Notes: a model not told the origin generated them from the letters alone. Shown: positions 53,001 to 61,948, numbered from the stretch's first letter. The stretch: 64,000 bases of DNA from Desulfuromonas soudanensis (GCF_001278055.1 NZ_CP010802.1:434001-498000); one strand, 5' to 3'. Program-made: numbers and translations.

Positions 53001-55168
53001 CGGTGGCGGGGCGGGACGAGTTCCGGGGAACCGGAGGCTCCCTCTACTTCCTGCGCCGCCAGGATATTCTCGAGGGGAGCGAACGGGTGCGCATCGAGAT
53101 CCGCGACAAGGATTCGGGGCTGGTCCTCGGAGTGAAAAACCTCACGCCGGTCCTCGATTACGACATCGACGTCCTGCAGGGGCGCCTCCTCCTCTCGGAG
53201 CCCCTCTCGGCGACGGCGGACGACAATCTCCTGGTCAGGAGCGACTCCCTGAGCGGCAATCCCGTCTTTCTGGTCGCCCGTTACGAGTTCACTCCCGGGT
53301 TCGAGGACCCGGGGACGCTGACCACCGGCGGCCGGATGCATTACTGGTTCGGCGATTATCTCAAGGTCGGCGCGACCGTCAACCGGGACGAGGAGGCGGG
53401 GGACCAGAAGAGCCTCGATGCCCTGGATGTGACGCTGCGCAAATCCGCCCAGTCGTGGATCAGGCTCGAAGGGGGACGCAGCGAAGGACCGGGACTCCTC
53501 GAAACGACGTCCGTCGACGGCGGGTTTCAATTCACCGCTCCCGATCCCCTCGACGGACCCGGTGTCGAGGCCTGGGCCTACCGCACCGATGCCAGCCTCG
53601 GCTTCCAGGATCTCTTCAAAAACGCCCGGGGGAAGATGACCTTCTATCTCCAGGATCTCGAGGCGGGATATGCGGCGCCGGGTCTGATCACCGACCGGGA
53701 CACGACCCAATACGGCGGCACGGCGGAGCTCCCCTTCACCGAGCGGTTGAAAATGCGGGTCAAGGCCGACAGGAGTTTTCAGACTGACGGGCTGGAGACG
53801 GAAGCCGGTGAAATCGACCTCGATTATAAGTTGGGCGAACACTGGACCCTCGGTTCGGGGGGTCGCCACGACAGACGCATAGACAACTCCGCCGTGGTTC
53901 CCCTGACCCAGGACCTGGGGTCGCGGACCGATGGCGTGGTCCGACTCCTCTATGACACCAACAAGCGCTGGAGTGCCTACGGCTTTGCCCAGGAGACGTT
54001 GCGGAGTTCGGGGAATCGGGAGGACAATCGCCGGTTCGGCACCGGCGGCAGCCTCCGCGTCACCGACCGCTTCAAGGCGACCGGTGAGGTTTCCGGCGGG
54101 GAACTGGGTGCCGGGGGACGGCTCGGGACGGAGTTCCTCTACTCGGACCGCACCACCCTCTACCTCAACTATGCCCTGGAAAACGAGCGTACCGACAACG
54201 GGTTGCGGGCCAGAAAAGGGAACCTGGCCTCCGGTTTCCGCACCCGCTATTCGGACTCGGCCAGCGTCTACCTCGAAGAGCGCTACACCCACGGGGATGT
54301 CCCGTCGGGACTGATGCACTCCACCGGGGTGGACCTTGCCCCCACGGATCGCTTGAACCTCGGGGCCTCCGTCGATTTCGGCACCCTCGTCGATCATCAG
54401 ACGGGGGCCGAGCTCCAGAGGACGGCGGCCGGGGTTCGGGCCGGTTACGGGTTCGATACCCTGAAGATCGCCAGCGCCGTGGAATACCGGATGGACGACG
54501 CCGAGCAGCCGGATGCCAGTTCGACCCGGCGCACCACCTGGCTGCTGAAAAACAGCCTCAAGTATCAACTGTCCCCGGACTGGCGTCTCCTCGGCAAATT
54601 CAATTATGCCCACTCGGAGAGTTCCCAGGGGGCGTTCTTCGACGGCAACTATACGGAAGCGGTCCTCGGCTACGCCTATCGTCCCGTCAAAAACGACCGC
54701 CTCAATGCCCTGGCCAAATACACCTTTTTCTACAACGTCCCGACCGCCGACCAGGTGAGCGCCACCGGCACGGGGGGCGGTCTGATCCAGCGCAGTCATA
54801 TCGCCTCACTCGACGTCATGTATGACCTGACCAGCCGCTGGACGGTGGGGGGCAAATACGCCTACCGCCTCGGCGAGGTGAGTCAGGACCGGGTCGATCG
54901 GGAGTTCTTTGCCAGCCGGGCCCACCTCTACGTGCTGCGGGCCGACTGGCACTTCCTCCACCGCTGGGACGCCCTGGTCGAGGGGCGCCTGCTCGACCTC
55001 CCCGACGCCGGGGAGAGCCGCAGCGGGGCGCTGGTCGCTCTCTACCGTCACCTCGGCAACCACATCAAGGTCGGGGCGGGCTACAACTTCAGCTCCTTCT
55101 CGGATGACCTCACCGATCTGGATTACACCCATCAGGGGCTGTTTTTCAACTTCATCGGGAAGATGTAG
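50090..55168 (+). CDS. outer-membrane protein: three OmpA domains plus C-terminal beta-barrel
   Basis: 1692 residues from the ATG at 50090 (MRKRFFLIALFLL signal peptide); an ATG at 50018 would add 24 residues. Three OmpA-like peptidoglycan-binding domains follow, at about 85-210, 265-385 and 410-535. Each has a LRFVGYT/HADS strand, a GLSxxRA motif and ALNRRVEVQVWYDE-like ending (the third lacks the NRR). A middle region (about 540-850) has Ig-like stretches. From about residue 850 to the end the sequence alternates polar and aromatic residues as in a beta-barrel, with repeated KVGATVN, GLKARKG-type strands, and it ends in GLFFNFIGKM with a hydrophobic terminal strand. It may secrete or anchor the giant protein and hold the peptidoglycan. 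Confidence 0.85.
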   Translation: MRKRFFLIALFLLIVSAGAGVLARAEAAETRETAVSGETTEMHLPSDQSFSPWLLDASIFEEDQGDRSEMRQVVEEDVKTIKLSGVVPPIRFRQGEAAIPEDYLDRLRDVLEGMRDRANVRLHFVGHADSQPLSAPLQAQYGDNTGLSRERAGTCAEFCQLALNLPPEAISYEGLGEREPVASNATEEGRALNRRVEVQVWYDEIGQKLVEKEVIIPREVSRVKVCRTETVCKLRYKEGQSHRARVRNLIAPLYYDEGMVSVPEDFLQQVNQALRNLRGKENLAVRFIAYTDNSPLAGRSERIYGNPLGLSKAVARRVSLAVRDSLGPLPVAVESEGRGAIRPAASNETSQGRALNRRVEVEFWHDDPLQDLPDEPQLCPEAAGAETLTRVYDSPSGGIDPILFENGDPVIPEGYTGRLRKIMDEIGDRASVRLRFVGYTSNDRLDRRTAAVYGDDIGLSTARARRAMAAVAERMGLSGNQAEFEGHGYVQSDDVVNTGFVESDTSRVEVQVVYDELVVLDDYEGVDITRLSREVIPADPFGLNLMRITVDGKPADDPGKSIPDVQRCTDVALDEAQIEFKYDNLKLQRRLNVTAWPRTIANRDLEETPFGENLILFRLYTNYHIFIVRAEVRIFTEEQSDRDDPLAVLPLNYEGRGEWAPDFPSIPAAGRSLKYLVRVYDRMGHFDETAPQPLWVVDRIDPALAEANVRQELLAGYGESRLASGNIPLSGGTVQASGNAIPPEHGVWLAGYPVPVDGRGRFIAEEILPEGMHTVEVAVLDEGGNGELFLRDLALERSDWFTVGIADLTLSANRTEGPAELLAPDEPRYSEDLNLQGRLAFYTDGKFSNGWNLTASADTREGPVDEIFSNFLDKSPEALFRRIDPDVHYPTYGDDGTVEEGAPTLGKFYLRVKKEETYGLWGNFKIAYTDNDLAHVDRGLYGANLHYQTGEATSFGEERFLADGFAAEPGTVAGRDEFRGTGGSLYFLRRQDILEGSERVRIEIRDKDSGLVLGVKNLTPVLDYDIDVLQGRLLLSEPLSATADDNLLVRSDSLSGNPVFLVARYEFTPGFEDPGTLTTGGRMHYWFGDYLKVGATVNRDEEAGDQKSLDALDVTLRKSAQSWIRLEGGRSEGPGLLETTSVDGGFQFTAPDPLDGPGVEAWAYRTDASLGFQDLFKNARGKMTFYLQDLEAGYAAPGLITDRDTTQYGGTAELPFTERLKMRVKADRSFQTDGLETEAGEIDLDYKLGEHWTLGSGGRHDRRIDNSAVVPLTQDLGSRTDGVVRLLYDTNKRWSAYGFAQETLRSSGNREDNRRFGTGGSLRVTDRFKATGEVSGGELGAGGRLGTEFLYSDRTTLYLNYALENERTDNGLRARKGNLASGFRTRYSDSASVYLEERYTHGDVPSGLMHSTGVDLAPTDRLNLGASVDFGTLVDHQTGAELQRTAAGVRAGYGFDTLKIASAVEYRMDDAEQPDASSTRRTTWLLKNSLKYQLSPDWRLLGKFNYAHSESSQGAFFDGNYTEAVLGYAYRPVKNDRLNALAKYTFFYNVPTADQVSATGTGGGLIQRSHIASLDVMYDLTSRWTVGGKYAYRLGEVSQDRVDREFFASRAHLYVLRADWHFLHRWDALVEGRLLDLPDAGESRSGALVALYRHLGNHIKVGAGYNFSSFSDDLTDLDYTHQGLFFNFIGKM

Positions 55169-55231
55169 GGCAGAAAACAGAACACGGAAAACAGAACACA
55201 GAACACAGAAAATAGAAAATAGAAAACAGAA
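55169..55231. repeat. A-rich imperfect tandem repeat
   Basis: Between the barrel gene and the next gene the sequence is built of GAAAACAGAACAC and AGAAAATAGAAA units in imperfect series. It has no coding character and contrasts with the GC-rich surroundings. Confidence 0.7.
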
Positions 55232-55264
55232 TGTTAACGCGCACAACAACTACAGGTGGGAATC

Positions 55265-55783
55265 ATGACCCGATATCTTAGGGCGGCAATTCTGGGAATT
55301 TCGACGGTGTTTCTGCTCCTCCATCCCGCTTTTGCCGAAGAGGTCTCCAGGGAGCAGATCAAGGGGCTGGACGAACAGGTGCAGGAGATCAAGAGCGACG
55401 TTCTCGGCATCGCCGCGGAGCTCAATCTCCTCGAAGAAAAGCTCCTCTATCCGTCCAACACCCAGGTGGCACTCTTCGTCTCCCTGGCCGCCGGCGAAAC
55501 CTTCCGTCTCGATTCCGTCGCCATCGAGCTGGACGGTGAAGCGGTCGCGTCTCATCTCTACACCTTCAAGGAGCTCGAAGCCCTGCGCAAGGGGGGGGTG
55601 CAGCGCATCTATGCCGGCAACATCCGCACCGGCGCCCACGCCCTGCAGGTGACCCTTCTCGGCAAATCCGCCGGTGGGGACGACTTTCGGCAGACAGGGA
55701 CCTTTACCGTCGAAAAGGGGGTCGGCCCCGGGATTGTCGAGATCAACCTGGCGCAGCAGGCGATCACCTTCAAAGACCGGTAG
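55265..55783 (+). CDS. small secreted coiled-coil protein, unknown function
   Basis: 172 residues. Chosen start 55265 (MTRYLRAAIL), with AGGTGGG upstream. Signal peptide cut near HPAFAEE. A short heptad-like helix follows (EQIKGLDEQVQEIKSDVLGIAAELNLLEEKLL, about 28-60), then a beta-rich domain (VALFVSLAAGETFRLDSVAIELDGEAVASHLYTF...). I do not recognise a family. Its place between the barrel protein and the helical-repeat protein suggests a periplasmic part of the same complex. Confidence 0.75.
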   Translation: MTRYLRAAILGISTVFLLLHPAFAEEVSREQIKGLDEQVQEIKSDVLGIAAELNLLEEKLLYPSNTQVALFVSLAAGETFRLDSVAIELDGEAVASHLYTFKELEALRKGGVQRIYAGNIRTGAHALQVTLLGKSAGGDDFRQTGTFTVEKGVGPGIVEINLAQQAITFKDR

Positions 55784-55834
55784 CGCTTTGACACAGAACA
55801 AGCCTTAACGCAGAGGTCGCAGAGGAGGAAAATT

Positions 55835-55882
55835 ATGAACGCAGAAATGAATCCACAGTCGTTCACCGCTACGCTCTCCTGA
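55835..55882 (+). CDS. possible 15-codon leader peptide
   Basis: A very good ribosome site (AGGAGGAA) stands 4 bases before an ATG that opens 15 codons (MNAEMNPQSFTATLS). It lies in the 173-base gap before the next gene. The surrounding AACGCAGAGGTCGCAGAG is also a common non-coding repeat type, so this may be chance. Confidence 0.25.
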   Translation: MNAEMNPQSFTATLS

Positions 55883-55956
55883 TTCTCCCGGCGCTCAACG
55901 CGTTAACAGCTTCTGGCTTTCGGACGGCAATTGAACCGGCTTCTTACAGGAACACC

Positions 55957-57846
55957 ATGACCAGGCTCCTCATCATTCTGACAACGCTCCTTTTCGCCAC
56001 CTCTTCGCTGGCGGCCGGCACCGCCGCGCCGAAGGAGCTCAGGGACCTCTTTTTCGGCGAGGCGCTGTATCACGCCTTTCAGGGAGAGTGGTTCGATGCG
56101 GTCGCCCGGCTCGATACGGAGCTGGGGCAGTTTCACGGCCTCGACGAGCCGGAACGCGATTCCCTCTTCAGCCACCTCGGGGAGGCCGAGTTCTCGGTGG
56201 GGGATTTCGAACTGGCCTACCGGATGCACCACCGCGCCGGGCGCGCCATCAAGGCGGTCATCGAGGGGAATGTGGCCGACGAGGTGCGCAATGAGGCCCT
56301 CTATCGCCTGGCCCGGATCTACTTCCAGAAGGACCAGCCGGTCAACGCCCTCCATGCCCTGGAGCGCATCTCCGGGACCGTTCCCGCAAGCCTTGCAGAC
56401 GACCTCCCCTTTCTGCACGGGCAAATTCTCATGGCCAACGGCCGCTTCGCCGAGGCGGCGATCCTCTTAAAGGAGCTCCAGGGAGCCAGGAGTCTGGCCG
56501 GCTTTTCCACCTACAACCTCGGGATCGCCCTGATCCGGGACGGGAAGGAAAAGGAGGGGCGCCTCTCCCTCGACCGAACCGGGCAGATCGACGGCGACAA
56601 CGCCGTCACGGCGGCGATCCGGGACAGGGCGAACCTTCTTCTCGGCGACAAACTGCTGGAGGAGAAGAATTTCGCAGGCGCCAAGGCGATTCTCGATCGG
56701 GTGCGCCTGAGCGGACCCTTCTCCAACCGGGCGCTGCTCGGTTCGGGGTGGGCCGATGCCTTCCGGGATGACTTCGAAAGAGCCCTGGTCCCCTGGAGCC
56801 TCCTCGTCGAGGGGGAAGTCACGGATTTTGCCGTGCAGGAAGCCATGCTGGCCGTCCCCTACGCCTACGGCAAGCTCGGGCTCTACAGCAGGGCGGCCCT
56901 CATGTACGGCAGCGCCCTGGGCGCCTTCGGCACCGAGGTCGACAAGCTCGGCGCCTCGATCAAAAGTATCCGCGAGGGGGACTTCCTCCGGGCCCTGACA
57001 CGGGAAGAGCTCAAACAGGATGCCAACTGGGTGGTCCGGCTGCGCGCCCTGCCGGAATCGCCCGAGACCTACTACCTCCTCAACCTCCTGGCCTCCCACG
57101 ATTTTCAGGAATCGCTGAAAAACTACCTCGACCTCGAAGAGTTGCGGCAGAAGCTTGAAATCTGGAAAAAGGACCTGAACGCTTTCGAAGAGCTCATTGT
57201 CCGCCGCCGTGCCTATTACCAGCCGCTCCTCCCCGAAATCGACGGGGAATTCCGCCGTCTCGACTCCCAGATGCGCCTGCGCCTGGAGCAGCGCGACCGC
57301 ATCGAAGAGCGCCTGCAGGCGATGCTGGTGGCGCCGCGACCCGATTACCTGGCGAGCGCTCCGGAGAGGATCTTCAAGGAACGCCTGGCGCGCCTGGAGC
57401 AGACAGTGGCGGCAGGCGGCGCCAGGCCCTCCGACGGGACCGCCGACCGTTTCAAGCGCCTCCGGGGGGTGCTGGAGTGGCGGATTCAGACGGAATACGA
57501 CCAGCGTCTCACCGAGGCCCACAAAAACCTTCGCGACCTGAATCAGGCCATCGACCTCCTGACCAAGAGGTACACCGCCTTCGTGCGCACCCGCCAGGCC
57601 GCCACCCAGAGCTTTCAAGGCTACGACGACGGCATCCGCCGGCAGAGGCACCGGATCGATGCGGCCGGAGAAAAGGTGGGGGAACTGATGGCCCGCCAGG
57701 GGCACATGCTCGAGGTCATGGCCGTCAGCGAACTCACCCGGCGTCGCGAGCGCCTCGAAGAATTCCAGGTCAAGGCCCGTTTCGCCCTGGCCGACAGTTA
57801 CGACCGGGCCGCCCGGGCCCAGGACCAGCAGGAGGGAGCGCAATGA
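55957..57846 (+). CDS. secreted helical-repeat and coiled-coil protein
   Basis: 629 residues with a signal peptide (cut near SSLAAG). The first 340 residues are helical TPR-like pairs (LFFGEALYHAFQGEWFDAVARLDTEL, NEALYRLARIYFQKDQPVNALHALERI). From about 380 to the end it is a long charged coiled coil (LEELRQKLEIWKKDLNAFEELIVRRRAYY, LDSQMRLRLEQRDRIEERLQAML). No catalytic motif. It is probably a periplasmic scaffold. Its stop overlaps the start of the next gene (ATGA), so the two are translated together. Confidence 0.85.
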   Translation: MTRLLIILTTLLFATSSLAAGTAAPKELRDLFFGEALYHAFQGEWFDAVARLDTELGQFHGLDEPERDSLFSHLGEAEFSVGDFELAYRMHHRAGRAIKAVIEGNVADEVRNEALYRLARIYFQKDQPVNALHALERISGTVPASLADDLPFLHGQILMANGRFAEAAILLKELQGARSLAGFSTYNLGIALIRDGKEKEGRLSLDRTGQIDGDNAVTAAIRDRANLLLGDKLLEEKNFAGAKAILDRVRLSGPFSNRALLGSGWADAFRDDFERALVPWSLLVEGEVTDFAVQEAMLAVPYAYGKLGLYSRAALMYGSALGAFGTEVDKLGASIKSIREGDFLRALTREELKQDANWVVRLRALPESPETYYLLNLLASHDFQESLKNYLDLEELRQKLEIWKKDLNAFEELIVRRRAYYQPLLPEIDGEFRRLDSQMRLRLEQRDRIEERLQAMLVAPRPDYLASAPERIFKERLARLEQTVAAGGARPSDGTADRFKRLRGVLEWRIQTEYDQRLTEAHKNLRDLNQAIDLLTKRYTAFVRTRQAATQSFQGYDDGIRRQRHRIDAAGEKVGELMARQGHMLEVMAVSELTRRRERLEEFQVKARFALADSYDRAARAQDQQEGAQ

Positions 57847-60800
57847 GCCGCCGTCTTCTCCTGCCAGCGCTTCTTCTTCTCCTCCTTGCCGGCTGCGCTC
57901 CCCTCGACGATCAGGGGACGATCGCCCAGTTGCGCAACCGGCAGATCGAACTCAAGGACGTGAAGCTCGAGGGGGGGCTCGAGAAGGCGATGGAGAGTTA
58001 TCGGCGCTTTCTCGAGGAAACCCCGACCTCCGCCCTGTCGCCGGAAGCGATTCGTCGCCTGGCCGATCTGAAGGTCGAAAAAGAATACGGGCTCATCACC
58101 GAGAGCGGCAAGTCGAACGAGCGGCCTCCGGCGCGATTGCCGGCTCCGAAGGAAACGCCGCCGCCCGTGGCCGCGGCCGCCCGGGAGACAGCGCCGCCGC
58201 CCGCCGTCGCCGGGGAGTCCGAGGCCGCCTTCGAAACCCGGGCGACCCTCGGTACCCCCCTGGCCGAAACGACCGTGCCGAAAGACGAGGCGGCGCCGGT
58301 CCTGGTCGATCTGGAAAGGGCCGGGGCCCTCGAGGCCATCGAGCTCTACCGGAAACTCCTCAACGACTACCCCCTCTACCAGCGCAACGACCAGGTGCTG
58401 TACCAGATGTCCCGCGCCTACGAGGAGCTCGGGCGGATCGAGGAAGCGATGGAGGTCATGGACCGGCTGGTGCGCGACTTTCCCGAGTCCCGGTATCTCG
58501 ATGAGGTGCAGTTCCGCCGCGCCGAGTATTTCTTCACCCACCGGCGCTATCTCGACGCCGAGGACGCCTACACGAGCATCGTCGAAATCGGCGTCGCCTC
58601 CTCCTATTTCCAGCTGGCGCTCTTCAAGCTCGGCTGGACCTTCTACAAGCAGGAACTCTACGAAGAGGCCCTGCACCGGTTCATCGCCCTCCTCGACTAC
58701 AAGGTGTCGGTGGGCTACGACTTTGCCCAGAAGGAAGACGAAATCGAGGCCAAGCGCATGGAGGATACCTTCCGCGTCATCAGCCTCGGTTTTTCCAATA
58801 TCGGCGGCGCCGGCGCCGTGGCCGATTACTTCGCCGCCTACGGCAAGCGCAGTTACGAGGACGGCGTCTATGCAAATCTCGGCGAATATTATTATGACAA
58901 ACGCCGCTACAGCGACGCCACCGCCACCTACAGCGCCTTCGTGAGCCGCAATCCTTTTCACGCCAGATCGCCCCTCTTCCACATGCGGATCATCGAAATC
59001 AATATCGCCGGGGGTTTTCCCAGCCTCGTCATCGATTCGAAAAAGGCTTTCGCCACCACCTACGGTCTCAAGGCCGAATACTGGGGCCATTTCGACCCGA
59101 GCCTGCGCCCGGACGTCCTCGGTCATCTGAAAACCAACCTGACGGATCTGGCCAATCATTACCACGCCCTCTATCGGGATCCGCGCAAGGCCAAGGAGAA
59201 ACCGGACAACTTCGCCGAAGCGCTGCACTGGTACCGGGAATTCCTCGTCTCCTTCCCGGCGGCGAGCGAGTCTCCGGCCATCAACTACCTGCTGGCCGAT
59301 CTTCTCCTGGAGAACCGCTCCTTTGCCGAGGCGGCCGTGGAGTATGAAAAGACGGCCTACGACTATCCCCGTCACGAGAAATCGGCCACGGCCGGCTACG
59401 CGGCGGTTTTCGCCTTCCGGGAGGATCTTGGCGCCCTGCCGCCGGCCGAGCGGGAACCGGTCAAGCGCCAGGCGGTCCGTTCGTCCCTGAAGTTTGCCGA
59501 AACCTTCCCGACCCATGAGAAGGCGGCCATCGTTCTCGGGGCGGCCGCCGATGATCTCTACGACCTCGGGGATTACGAGGAGAGTCTGGCGGCGGCGCTC
59601 TGGCTCGTTCAGGCCTTCCCCGCCACCGAGGTCGACATCCGGCGCGGGGCCTGGCTGATCGTCGCCCATTCGTCCTTCAAGCTCCTCCTCTACGCCGAGG
59701 CTGAATCCGCCTACGGGGAGGTTCTGGCGCTCCTTCCCGAAGGGGACAAGGCGCGCGGTGAGCTCCTCGACAACCTGGCGGCGTCGATCTACAAGCAGGG
59801 GGAAAAGGCCCGGGCCCTCGAGGATTACCGGGGGGCGGCCAGCCACTTCCTGCGGGTGGGGGCGATGGCTCCGGATTCCAAATTCCGGCCGACCGCCGAG
59901 TACGACGCCGCAGCGGTCCTGACCCTCCTCCAGGATTGGAAAATGACGGCCACCGTTCTCCTCGGTTTCCGCGCCAATTTCCCCGGTCACGAGCTGCAGC
60001 CCGAGGTGACCAAGAAGCTCGCCTATGTCTACCGGCAGGACGGCCTCCTTTCCCTGTCCGCCAACGAATATGAACGCATCGAGAGGGAGTCGACGGACGA
60101 CGAGGTACGGCAGGAGGCCCTCCTGGCGGCGGCGCAACTCCATGTCGAATCCGGCGACACCCCCCGGGCCCTGACGGTCTACCGGCGGTACGTCGGCTAT
60201 TTTCCCCGGCCGGTGGAACTCAACCTGGAAACCCGCGGCAAGATCGCCGCAATCCTCAAGGAGCAAAAGGAGAAGGACGCCTATCTTGACGAACTGAGGG
60301 CTCTCGTCGCCATCGAGGCGGCCGCCGGCGACGAGCGCACCCCGCGGACCCGGTTTCTGGCCGCCGGCGCCGCGCTGGTCCTGGCCGAGTTGAGCTATGA
60401 CCAATTCGTCGCCGTCCCGCTGGTCAAGCCCTTCAAGGTCAATCTGGCCAAAAAGCAGACGCTCATGAAGGCGGCGGTGAAGGATTTCAGCCGGCTTCTC
60501 GATTATGAAGTCGGCGAGGTCACGGCCGCCGCCACCTACTATCTGGCCGAGATCTACGCCCACCTCAGCGCGGCCCTGCTCGGTTCCGAGCGCCCCGAAG
60601 GGCTCACCCCGCTGGAAATGGAGCAGTACGAGCTGGCCATTGAGGAGCAGGCCTACCCCTTCGAGGAGAAGGCGATCACCGTCCACAAGAGCAATCTCGA
60701 GCTGATTTCCCTGGGGATTTACAACCCGTGGATCGACCGGAGCCTGCAGAAGCTGGCGGAGGTCCTCCCCGCCCGCTATGCCCGGCCGGAGGAGGAGAGC

Positions 60801-61121
60801 CCCATCATCGCCTCCCTCGATTCCTACACCTTTGCCGTCGACCGGCCGCAGCCGCCCGTCGTGGAAACGGAAACGGAGGAGCCGGTACAGGTCGAGGAAT
60901 CTGTGCCGGTCGCAGAAACGGTGCCGGTCGAGGAAGCGTCGGTCGAGGAAGCGTCGGTCGAGGAAGCGTCGGTCGAGGAAGCGTCGGTCGAGGAAGCCTT
61001 GCCGGTGGAGGAAGCGGTGCCTGTGGAGGAAGCGGTGCCGGTGGAGGAAGCGGTGCCGGTGGAGGTCGGGCCGGATGAGCCGACCGGAGAGCCTGTCGGC
61101 ACAACGTCCATGGGAGAGTGA
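57843..61121 (+). CDS. large TPR lipoprotein
   Basis: 1092 residues. The ATG at 57843 overlaps the stop of the preceding gene; the frame is open earlier but inside that gene. A lipobox LLLLLAGCAPL ends the signal sequence, with Asp not at +2 (Ala), consistent with outer-membrane sorting. After a Pro/Ala-rich linker (about 85-150) the chain is a long run of TPRs: DQVLYQMSRAYEELGRIEEAMEVMDRLVRDFPES, YFQLALFKLGWTFYKQELYEEALHRFI and more. The end is a low-complexity row of VEEAS and PVEEAV units encoded by 15- and 18-base tandem repeats (60927-61065). A scaffold role comparable to the large TPR proteins of the Glt apparatus is possible. Confidence 0.88.
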   Translation: MSRRLLLPALLLLLLAGCAPLDDQGTIAQLRNRQIELKDVKLEGGLEKAMESYRRFLEETPTSALSPEAIRRLADLKVEKEYGLITESGKSNERPPARLPAPKETPPPVAAAARETAPPPAVAGESEAAFETRATLGTPLAETTVPKDEAAPVLVDLERAGALEAIELYRKLLNDYPLYQRNDQVLYQMSRAYEELGRIEEAMEVMDRLVRDFPESRYLDEVQFRRAEYFFTHRRYLDAEDAYTSIVEIGVASSYFQLALFKLGWTFYKQELYEEALHRFIALLDYKVSVGYDFAQKEDEIEAKRMEDTFRVISLGFSNIGGAGAVADYFAAYGKRSYEDGVYANLGEYYYDKRRYSDATATYSAFVSRNPFHARSPLFHMRIIEINIAGGFPSLVIDSKKAFATTYGLKAEYWGHFDPSLRPDVLGHLKTNLTDLANHYHALYRDPRKAKEKPDNFAEALHWYREFLVSFPAASESPAINYLLADLLLENRSFAEAAVEYEKTAYDYPRHEKSATAGYAAVFAFREDLGALPPAEREPVKRQAVRSSLKFAETFPTHEKAAIVLGAAADDLYDLGDYEESLAAALWLVQAFPATEVDIRRGAWLIVAHSSFKLLLYAEAESAYGEVLALLPEGDKARGELLDNLAASIYKQGEKARALEDYRGAASHFLRVGAMAPDSKFRPTAEYDAAAVLTLLQDWKMTATVLLGFRANFPGHELQPEVTKKLAYVYRQDGLLSLSANEYERIERESTDDEVRQEALLAAAQLHVESGDTPRALTVYRRYVGYFPRPVELNLETRGKIAAILKEQKEKDAYLDELRALVAIEAAAGDERTPRTRFLAAGAALVLAELSYDQFVAVPLVKPFKVNLAKKQTLMKAAVKDFSRLLDYEVGEVTAAATYYLAEIYAHLSAALLGSERPEGLTPLEMEQYELAIEEQAYPFEEKAITVHKSNLELISLGIYNPWIDRSLQKLAEVLPARYARPEEESPIIASLDSYTFAVDRPQPPVVETETEEPVQVEESVPVAETVPVEEASVEEASVEEASVEEASVEEALPVEEAVPVEEAVPVEEAVPVEVGPDEPTGEPVGTTSMGE
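60927..61065 (+). repeat. 15-bp and 18-bp tandem repeats inside the TPR lipoprotein gene
   Basis: GTCGAGGAAGCGTCG is repeated four times without change from 60927 to 60986, then a diverged fifth copy, then about three and a half copies of an 18-base GTGGAGGAAGCGGTGCCG unit. Both units are multiples of three, so changes in copy number keep the frame. Confidence 0.92.
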
Positions 61122-61196
61122 AGGAGGCAGGTCGGCCGCGGAGAATGATTCGATATGCCAATGATTGAGAACAGAAGAAACGATGGGAGCCGATCG

Positions 61197-61880
61197 ATGC
61201 AGGTCCTAATTCAACACCAGTCGGGGAGGCCCAATGGATTCCTGGCCCTTGTCCTGATGCTGACGGTTCTTGCCGGGTGCGCGACCGCCCCGAAGCCGAT
61301 AAAGGATGCCGTCGAGGAGAAAGCCGCCGTCACGGAGGAAACGTCCGTGACGCACTTTGACGATGGCCGGCAGGGGTTTGTTATCCGTGAAATGTCGAGC
61401 ATGGATGGAGAAGCACGGAGCGATTTTGCCGCCGCCGTCGTCCTGCTGAAGGAAGAGAAGTATGACCCGGCCATCGAACTCCTGGAAAAGGTGATCGCAG
61501 CCGCACCAGGGGTGAGCGCCCCCTATATCAACGCCGCTCTGGCCTACGGGGAGACCGGCAAGCCGGAAAAGGCCGAGGGGCATCTCAAAACCGCCTTGAG
61601 TCTGGTTCCCGGGCACCCGGCGGCAAGCAACGTCTACGGTCTGCTCCTCCGCAAGGGGGGCCGCTTTGCCGAGGCGCGGGAGATCTACGAGACGGCCCTC
61701 AAGGTTTTTCCCGAGTATCTTCCGGCGAGGAAAAATCTCGGAATTCTCTGCGATCTCTACCTCGATGATCCGTCCTGCGCCCTCGAGCAGTACGAGATTT
61801 ACAGCCAGGCCAAGCCCGAAGAGGAGCAGGTGTCCATATGGGTCGCCGATCTCCGCCTGCGGCTCGGGGTCCAGCAATGA
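61197..61880 (+). CDS. TPR lipoprotein
   Basis: 227 residues from the ATG at 61197, with GGGAG upstream; an ATG at 61155 is in frame. The lipobox LTVLAGCATAP is clear. After a short acidic linker come three to four TPRs (FAAAVVLLKEEKYDPAIELLEKVIAAAPG, APYINAALAYGETGKPEKAEGHLKTALSLVPG, ASNVYGLLLRKGGRFAEAREIYETALKVFPE). It resembles pilotin-like or GltE-type TPR lipoproteins in layout. It lies 75 bases behind the large TPR lipoprotein. Confidence 0.88.
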   Translation: MQVLIQHQSGRPNGFLALVLMLTVLAGCATAPKPIKDAVEEKAAVTEETSVTHFDDGRQGFVIREMSSMDGEARSDFAAAVVLLKEEKYDPAIELLEKVIAAAPGVSAPYINAALAYGETGKPEKAEGHLKTALSLVPGHPAASNVYGLLLRKGGRFAEAREIYETALKVFPEYLPARKNLGILCDLYLDDPSCALEQYEIYSQAKPEEEQVSIWVADLRLRLGVQQ

Positions 61881-61948
61881 AGGCCTGGACCCCGGTTCAG
61901 CCCGATGCGGCGGATCGGAGGCGGCCGGAGCACCGGCAAGGAGGAAAT

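Noticed and set aside
57477-57842. An N-terminal extension of the large TPR lipoprotein
   Set aside because: It overlaps the preceding gene and is low-complexity. The lipobox signal peptide begins at 57843 with an ATGA overlap.
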